From the NCBI GenBank assembly GCA_020638095.1, contig JACKJF010000004.1:372001-436000 (forward strand): a DNA stretch of 64,000 bases. Reading direction: 5' to 3'. This document shows, one piece after another, positions 58,828 through 64,000 of this stretch. The position numbers and the translations under genes were made by a program. How positions within the stretch are numbered: the stretch's first letter is position 1; each line of letters begins with the position of its first letter. This DNA is from Hyphomicrobiaceae bacterium. GTDB lineage: Bacteria > Pseudomonadota > Alphaproteobacteria > Rhizobiales > Devosiaceae. The notes beneath the pieces are model-generated. The model was given only the letters and a program-made list of their open reading frames with translations. It searched no databases and was not told the DNA's origin.

Positions 58828-60296
58828 TAGCCAACCGATCCTTCGAGTGAAATCGCGATCAGCTTCTGCGTTTCGACCATGAATTCCATCGGCAGGTGCT
58901 GAAGCACATCCCGAACAAAGCCGTTGACGATCAGGGCGACCGCCTCTTCCTCGTTCAGCCCGCGCTGCTGGCAATAAAACATCTGATCGTCCGAAATCTT
59001 GCTGGTCGTCGCCTCGTGCTCGAACTGCGAACTTGAGTTCCGCGCCTCGATATAGGGCACCGTGTGCGCCCCGCAGCGGTCACCGATCAGAAGAGAGTCG
59101 CACTGGGTGAAGTTGCGCGCATTCGTTGCCTTGCGGTGCGAGCTGACGAGACCGCGATAGACGTTTTCCGAATGCCCGGCGGCGATGCCCTTGGAAATGA
59201 TCCGGCTCGACGTGTTCTTGCCCAGATGCGTCATCTTCGTGCCGCTGTCGATCTGCTGGTAGCCGTTCGAAACGGCGATCGAATAGAACTCACCGCGTGA
59301 ATTGTCGCCGCGCAGGATGCAGCTTGGATATTTCCAGGTGATCGCCGAGCCGGTTTCGACCTGCGTCCAGGAAATCTTGGAGTTCTTGCCCCGGCAGTCG
59401 CCGCGCTTGGTCACGAAATTGTAGACGCCGCCCTTGCCGTTCTTGTCGCCCGGGTACCAGTTCTGCACCGTCGAATATTTGATCTCGGCATCATCGAGCG
59501 CGATCAGCTCCACAACTGCCGCATGAAGCTGGTTTTCGTCGCGGGTCGGCGCCGTGCAGCCTTCGAGATAGCTCACATACGAACCCTCGTCGGCGATGAT
59601 CAGCGTGCGCTCGAATTGGCCCGTCTTTTTCTCATTGATGCGGAAATAGGTCGACAGTTCCATCGGGCAGCGCACGCCCTTGGGAATGTAGACGAACGAC
59701 CCATCGGTGAAGACCGCCGTGTTCAGCGTCGCGTAGAAATTGTCGGTCACCGGCACGACCGAGCCGAGATATTTCTGCACCAGCTCGGGGTGCTCGCGCA
59801 CCGCCTCTGAAATCGAACAGAAGATGATGCCGTGCTTGGCCAGTTCCTCGCGGAAAGTCGTCACCACCGACACGGAATCGAATACAGCGTCGACGGCAAC
59901 CTTCGCGCCCTCGACGCCGGCCAGAACTTCCTGCTCTTTCAGAGGAATCCCGAGCTTCGCATAGGTCTCGAGCAGAGCCGGATCGACCTCGTCGAGGCTC
60001 TTGGGTCCGGACGTCTTTTTCGGGGCAGAATAGTAGTACAGGTCCTGAAAGTCGATCTGCGGATATTCGACATGCGACCAGGTCGGCTCGATCATCGTCT
60101 GCCAGCGCTTGAAGGCTTCAAGCCGCCAGTCGAGCAGCCATTGAGGCTCGTTCTTCTTGGCCGAAATGAACCGGATCACGTCCTCGTTGAGGCCCTTCGG
60201 GGCCTTTTCCGACTCGATCTCCGTCTCGAAGCCATACTTGTACTTGTCGACGTCGATGGCCTCGACCTGTGCGATGGTTTCCTTGACCGCTGGCAT
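58827..60296 (-). CDS. sufB: Fe-S scaffold subunit SufB
   Basis: 489-residue scaffold on which clusters are built with SufC and SufD. Hallmarks are [40 protein letters not shown] and [20 protein letters not shown] near the C-terminus. It follows the first cysteine desulfurase gene by 22 bp. Confidence 0.96.
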   Translation of the reverse strand: MPAVKETIAQVEAIDVDKYKYGFETEIESEKAPKGLNEDVIRFISAKKNEPQWLLDWRLEAFKRWQTMIEPTWSHVEYPQIDFQDLYYYSAPKKTSGPKSLDEVDPALLETYAKLGIPLKEQEVLAGVEGAKVAVDAVFDSVSVVTTFREELAKHGIIFCSISEAVREHPELVQKYLGSVVPVTDNFYATLNTAVFTDGSFVYIPKGVRCPMELSTYFRINEKKTGQFERTLIIADEGSYVSYLEGCTAPTRDENQLHAAVVELIALDDAEIKYSTVQNWYPGDKNGKGGVYNFVTKRGDCRGKNSKISWTQVETGSAITWKYPSCILRGDNSRGEFYSIAVSNGYQQIDSGTKMTHLGKNTSSRIISKGIAAGHSENVYRGLVSSHRKATNARNFTQCDSLLIGDRCGAHTVPYIEARNSSSQFEHEATTSKISDDQMFYCQQRGLNEEEAVALIVNGFVRDVLQHLPMEFMVETQKLIAISLEGSVG

Positions 60297-60318
60297 TCTT
60301 CTTCCTCAGCTTGTCTGT

Positions 60319-61488
60319 TCAGGCCGTTGCCCGAATTCGGTTCGAAGCGTCCGCTCCGTTGACGTTCAGAATTTCGCTCAATGCATCCAGAAGCCGCGCG
60401 ATGTCGGCGCGGGTCGAGTTCCAGCCAACGCTCACCCGAAGGGCGCATTCGCTCAGTTCCTGTGCCACGCCCATCGCATCAAGCACGTGCGAGCGGCCGA
60501 CCTTGCCCGACGAACAGGCCGATCCGGACGAGATCGAAACGCCCTTGAGGTCAAGCTGCATCAAGCTTGTGGCATGCTGGTGACCGGGCAGCGCGAAATT
60601 GCTCACATAGCCCGTGCGCGTTACCCCGGCGCCAAAAATGATTGCATCCGGGCATATTTCGATGAGGCGTGCCTCGAAGTCTTCGATCAGGTCACGTGCA
60701 TCGGGCGCTGCCAGACGGACGGCAAAATGTTCCGCCGCCGCACCGAAACCGGCAATCAGGCTCAAGGGTTCCGTGCCGCCGCGCCGTCCGACTTCCTGTC
60801 CGCCGCCCGGAATGAGCCGCACATCGTCGCAATGCGCCTTCATCATCAAGGCCCCGACACCCTGCGGCCCGCCGATCTTGTGGGCCGAAATGGCCATCAT
60901 GTCCGCCGCCGATGCAGCAAATTCGAGGGGCAATTTGCCGAAGGCCTGCACCGCATCGACAAACAGATAATGCCGCGATGCGCCGACCAGCGCCGCAATC
61001 CGTTGAATGTCCTGCACCACGCCGGTTTCGTTGTTCACCCAGTGAACCGCAACCAGAAACGTCTGTCCGGCGGTTTCGGCTTCATCGATCATTGCCCTGA
61101 GGGCATCAACATCGATTCGTCCGTCGCCATCGAGCCCGACGGTCAGAACGGGCAATCCACTCGCCTCAGCCGCCCGCAGGACCGCCTTGTGCTCTCCCGC
61201 GGAAACCACAATGTCCGTGCAGCCGAGCACCTTTGCGCCGGCTGATATTGCCTGGGTAATTGCCTCGCTGGCCGAACTGGTGAACACAACCTGCCTGGGT
61301 TCCGCACCCGCCGCCGCCGCAACTTTTCGCCGCGCCATTTCAATCATCGCCCGCGCCGCGCGGCCATTCTGATGGACCGAACTCGCATTGCCCGTAAGAT
61401 CGAGCGCAGCAATCACCGCCGCGCGCGCCTCGGGCAGAAGCGGTGCCGAAGCGCAATGATCAAGATATGTCCGTTCGGTTCGGGTCAA
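60319..61488 (-). CDS. Cysteine desulfurase, NifS/IscS-like
   Basis: 389 residues, group I type. The PLP lysine is in ISAHKIGGPQGVG and the active cysteine in SGSACSSGKVGRS. It opens YLDHCASAPLLPEAR. I take the TTG at 61488 (then TRTERTYLDH), with AGGA seven bases upstream; a TTG further up at 61563 lacks spacing for a ribosome site. First gene of the suf operon. No Rrf2/IscR regulator gene precedes it in this window, unlike in many relatives. Confidence 0.92.
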   Translation of the reverse strand: MTRTERTYLDHCASAPLLPEARAAVIAALDLTGNASSVHQNGRAARAMIEMARRKVAAAAGAEPRQVVFTSSASEAITQAISAGAKVLGCTDIVVSAGEHKAVLRAAEASGLPVLTVGLDGDGRIDVDALRAMIDEAETAGQTFLVAVHWVNNETGVVQDIQRIAALVGASRHYLFVDAVQAFGKLPLEFAASAADMMAISAHKIGGPQGVGALMMKAHCDDVRLIPGGGQEVGRRGGTEPLSLIAGFGAAAEHFAVRLAAPDARDLIEDFEARLIEICPDAIIFGAGVTRTGYVSNFALPGHQHATSLMQLDLKGVSISSGSACSSGKVGRSHVLDAMGVAQELSECALRVSVGWNSTRADIARLLDALSEILNVNGADASNRIRATA

Positions 61489-61632
61489 TTCGGGTCCTGA
61501 AGGTCCTCTGGTTGCGCCGCGCTGAATTTCTTCGGCATGCGCAACGCCACGAGGAGCAATCAATCCTTGAAAACGGGTGAGCGCCTCATCTAAAAGGACC
61601 CGTCCGCTGGCAAGGGGGTTGTCAGAAACCAG

Positions 61633-61649
61633 TTTCGAATAATTCTAAA
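61633..61649. promoter_or_regulatory. Irr-type (ICE) iron operator of the suf operon
   Basis: TTTCGAA-TAA-TTCTAAA, one base from the Irr control element TTTAGAA-N3-TTCTAAA. On the minus strand it contains TAGAAT (61647-61642), a good -10 hexamer, so the protein would cover the suf promoter. It lies about 145 bp before the desulfurase start. Confidence 0.7.
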
Positions 61650-61762
61650 CTAGTTTTTCGCTGCCCTCACTTAATGAAAGCCAGCCCCATCCGTCAAGCT
61701 CCGGCGCCCGACCTGCGACCGGAATTCTGACGCACCCGAAACGACGCCGAGGTTAGTAACGA

Positions 61763-62425
61763 ATGCCCGAAGTCATCTTCAACGGACCCGCCGGACGCAT
61801 TGAAGGCCGCTACCAGCCAGGCAAGGACTCAACGTCGCCGACCGCCGTGGTGCTGCATCCGCATCCCGAGTTCGGCGGCACCATGAACAACCAGATCATC
61901 TATCAGCTCTATTACATGTTCGTTGAGCGGGGGTTTGCGACGCTGCGGTTCAATTCGCGTGGCGTGGGCCGCTCGCAGGGTCTCTTCGACCATGGGCTAG
62001 GCGAACTCTCCGACGCCGCGGCCGCGCTCGACTGGCTGCAATCGCTCAACCCAGAATCGAAGGGTGGCTGGATCGCCGGCTTTTCCTTCGGTGCCTGGAT
62101 CGGCATGCAGCTTCTCATGCGCCGCCCGGAGGTCGAAGGTTTCATTTCCATCGCTCCGCAAGAAAACCTCTACGACTTTTCCTTCCTCGCCCCCTGCCCC
62201 TCGTCCGGCCTGATCATCCATGGCTCTGAAGACCGCGTTGCGCCGCCGGAATCGGTCCAGCGCCTGGTCGACAAGCTGAAACAGCAAAAGGGCATCACCA
62301 TCGAGCAGCAGACCATCGAAGGCGCCAACCACTTCTTCAAGGATCACGTCGACGAACTCGTCGAGCGCTGCGGCGACTATCTCGACCGCCGCCGGGCGCA
62401 GATCCTCGCCGGTGGTGGCAGATAG
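61763..62425 (+). CDS. Alpha/beta hydrolase
   Basis: 220 residues. Oxyanion segment VVLHPHPEFGGTMNN, NSRGVGRSQG, nucleophile elbow GFSFGAW with Ser, acid in IHGSEDRVAPPESV and His in EGANHFFKDH. It matches the short dienelactone-hydrolase-like group often next to tyrS in this order. Substrate unknown. GAGG lies about ten bases before the ATG. Confidence 0.9.
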   Translation: MPEVIFNGPAGRIEGRYQPGKDSTSPTAVVLHPHPEFGGTMNNQIIYQLYYMFVERGFATLRFNSRGVGRSQGLFDHGLGELSDAAAALDWLQSLNPESKGGWIAGFSFGAWIGMQLLMRRPEVEGFISIAPQENLYDFSFLAPCPSSGLIIHGSEDRVAPPESVQRLVDKLKQQKGITIEQQTIEGANHFFKDHVDELVERCGDYLDRRRAQILAGGGR

Positions 62426-62454
62426 CCCCAAACCTGAGCCAGCGAACCTCATCC

Positions 62455-62507
62455 TGAGCCTGTCGAAGGATGGCGTTCAATCGGAGCCTCATGGTTCGAC
62501 AGGCTCA
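62455..62507. repeat. Intergenic palindrome (REP-like)
   Basis: TGAGCCTGTCGAA (62455-62467) and TTCGACAGGCTCA (62495-62507) form a perfect 13-bp inverted repeat with a 27-nt loop. This CCTGAGCCTGTCGAAGG sequence is a familiar dispersed repeat in alphaproteobacterial genomes. No T tract follows. Confidence 0.8.
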
Positions 62508-62539
62508 CCAAGGGCCCCACGCATTTTTAGGGTAGTCAA

Positions 62540-63784
62540 ATGACCAAATTCAAATCCGACTTCCTGCAGGTGATGGAAGAGCGCGGCTTCATCCATCAGA
62601 TCTCCGATCCCGAGGGCCTCGACGCCCTGTGCCTTAAGGGCCCGATCACCGGCTATGTCGGTTACGACGCGACGGCGAGTTCGATCCATATCGGCAACCT
62701 GATCACCCTCACCATGCTCTATTGGCTACAGGCAACCGGCAACCGGCCGATCAGCATGATGGGCGGCGGCACCACGATGGTCGGTGACCCCTCCTTCCGC
62801 GACGAGCAGCGCCAGCTGCTGACCATGGACCAGATCAACGCCAATATCCAAGGCATCAAGAACGTCTACGCGCGCATCCTGCGCTATGGCGACGGCCCCA
62901 CCGACGCCGTGATGATCAACAATGCCGACTGGCTGATGGAACTCAAGTACGTCGACTTCCTGCGCGAGGTCGGCCGCCATTTTTCCGTCAACCGCATGCT
63001 CAGTTTCGACAGCGTCAAGATCCGGCTCGACCGCGAACAATCGCTGAGCTTCCTCGAATTCAACTACATGATCATGCAGGGCTACGATTTCGTCGAACTC
63101 AACCGCCGTTATGGCTGCGTGCTGCAAATGGGCGGTTCCGATCAATGGGGTAACATCATCAACGGCGTCGACCTCAGTCACCGCATGGGCGGCGAACAGC
63201 TTTACGCGTTGACCACGCCTCTATTGACCACGTCGTCCGGCCAGAAAATGGGCAAGACCGCCAGCGGCGCCATCTGGCTCAATGCCGACCAATGCCCGCC
63301 TTATGACTTCTGGCAGTACTTCCGCAACACCGAGGATGCTGACGTCGAGAAGTTCCTCAAGATCTTCACCCGCCTGTCGCTGTCCGACATCGCGCACGCC
63401 GTTAAGGACGACATCAACGAGGCCAAGAAACTCCTCGCGACGGAAACCACGGCGATTGTCCACGGCCGTGAAGCGGCTGAACAGGCCGCCGAAACCGCCC
63501 GCGCCACGTTCGAGCAGGGCGCGATTGACCTCAGCCTGCCAACGGTGGAGGTTCGCGCTGTCGACCTTTCCGTGGGGATGGGATTGCTGACCGCGCTCGT
63601 CAACGCCGGCTTGGCAGCGTCAAATGGGGAGGCCCGGCGGCACCTGCAGGCCGGAGCAGTTAAGGTCAACGACGAATCCGTGACCGACGAGCGTACAGAA
63701 TTGACCCCGTCGCGCCTCCTCCCCGAAGGCGTCATCAAGCTTTCCGTCGGCAAGAAGCGTCACGTTCTGATCAAGCCGGTCTGA
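62540..63784 (+). CDS. tyrS: Tyrosyl-tRNA synthetase
   Basis: Charges tRNA-Tyr. Class I synthetase with HIGH-type SSIHIGNLI near residue 49 and KMSKS-type [10 protein letters not shown] near residue 235. Tyrosine-site features are GYVGYDATA and GGSDQWGNI. The S4 RNA-binding domain occupies about 345-410 ([17 protein letters not shown]). 414 residues. AGGG precedes the ATG. Confidence 0.97.
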   Translation: MTKFKSDFLQVMEERGFIHQISDPEGLDALCLKGPITGYVGYDATASSIHIGNLITLTMLYWLQATGNRPISMMGGGTTMVGDPSFRDEQRQLLTMDQINANIQGIKNVYARILRYGDGPTDAVMINNADWLMELKYVDFLREVGRHFSVNRMLSFDSVKIRLDREQSLSFLEFNYMIMQGYDFVELNRRYGCVLQMGGSDQWGNIINGVDLSHRMGGEQLYALTTPLLTTSSGQKMGKTASGAIWLNADQCPPYDFWQYFRNTEDADVEKFLKIFTRLSLSDIAHAVKDDINEAKKLLATETTAIVHGREAAEQAAETARATFEQGAIDLSLPTVEVRAVDLSVGMGLLTALVNAGLAASNGEARRHLQAGAVKVNDESVTDERTELTPSRLLPEGVIKLSVGKKRHVLIKPV

Positions 63785-63796
63785 CGGCAGACGGTC

Positions 63797-64000
63797 CTAT
63801 TGCCCCTCGGTCGTCGTTTCCGGCCGCTCCTGCGCGCGGAACTCGAAGAGCCGCCGGAACGCGCCGGGAACGAGCAGCGATGCCGGGTTCACCTGGAATT
63901 GCGGATTGGCAAGATCGCCACGCACGGCAAACGTCACCCCGATCAGGCCCTCGCCGTCCCGCCCGCCAAGCAGTTTGCCGAGCAGCGGCAATTTCTGAAT
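63797..64000 (-). CDS. AsmA-like / DUF3971 envelope protein (C-terminal fragment)
   Basis: Only the last 67 residues are in the window. QKLPLLGKLLGGRDGEGLIG followed by VTFAVRGDLANPQFQVNP and a short polar end is the typical C-terminus of the large AsmA/YhdP-like proteins involved in lipid transport to the outer membrane. The gene next to tyrS in related genomes encodes this family. It ends 12 bp from the convergent tyrS stop. Confidence 0.75.
   Translation of the reverse strand: MQKLPLLGKLLGGRDGEGLIGVTFAVRGDLANPQFQVNPASLLVPGAFRRLFEFRAQERPETTTEGQ

Noticed and set aside
54268..61488. Suf region as a nif-type or isc operon
   Set aside because: The presence of sufB, sufC, sufD and sufS together is diagnostic of SUF; no iscU, hscA/B or nif genes are present.

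Overview
The window is a chromosomal core-genome segment of an alphaproteobacterium of the order Hyphomicrobiales (Rhizobiales). A Devosiaceae or Hyphomicrobiaceae type organism is my inference from gene order and protein style, not a proof. Supporting signs are the complete nuo operon followed by birA, rnj and a DUF1467 gene, the pair glnB-glnA, an Irr-type operator ahead of a suf operon, a short ProRS without editing insertion, a GTTC-N7-GTTC type LexA operator and CTTG-N17/18-CYTATNT heat shock promoters. The DNA is GC-rich throughout and no block looks recently acquired.

Layout. 1-10.8 kb (all minus strand): rpsB (cut by the window edge), dnaE, a 32-residue membrane peptide gene under a LexA-controlled promoter, lolD, the LolC/E permease, proS, a DUF1467 protein, RNase J and birA. 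10.8-25.4 kb: the fourteen nuo genes A to N of respiratory complex I on the minus strand, tightly packed. 25.6-27.4 kb: two paralogous outer-membrane barrel genes, the second interrupted by an in-frame TGA, then tRNA-Asp with a tandem array of its own 3' half. 27.5-30.6 kb: a small membrane protein plus YbjQ-family pair, divergent mntH/mntR sharing a MntR operator, tRNA-Val and HU. 30.7-37.2 kb: an MFS exporter and the proteases lon, clpX and clpP; lon and clpP each have a recognisable RpoH promoter. 37.4-42.6 kb: a secreted small protein, a class IV aminotransferase overlapping a sulfotransferase-like gene, NAD(P)HX repair enzyme, trigger factor and tRNA-Leu. 42.8-49.1 kb: an SDR, glnB-glnA behind a sigma-54 promoter, a methyltransferase, an ABC-F ATPase with a possible leader, a new 57-residue ORF and a secreted protein. 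49.3-54.3 kb: parE, a RhlE-like DEAD-box helicase and a GGDEF protein. 54.3-61.5 kb: a cysteine desulfurase-sufB-cupin-sufC-sufD-sufS-sufT-sufA operon on the minus strand. 61.7-64 kb: an alpha/beta hydrolase, tyrS and the C-terminus of an AsmA-like protein.

Functional links. The suf operon can supply the many Fe-S clusters of complex I (NuoB, E, F, G, I). MntR/MntH and the Irr-type site connect the region to manganese and iron status. Lon, ClpXP and trigger factor form a protein quality-control group. The most promising undescribed item is the SOS-type small membrane peptide upstream of dnaE. Next in interest are the 136-bp tRNA-Asp array, the aminotransferase/sulfotransferase pair and the cupin embedded in the suf operon.
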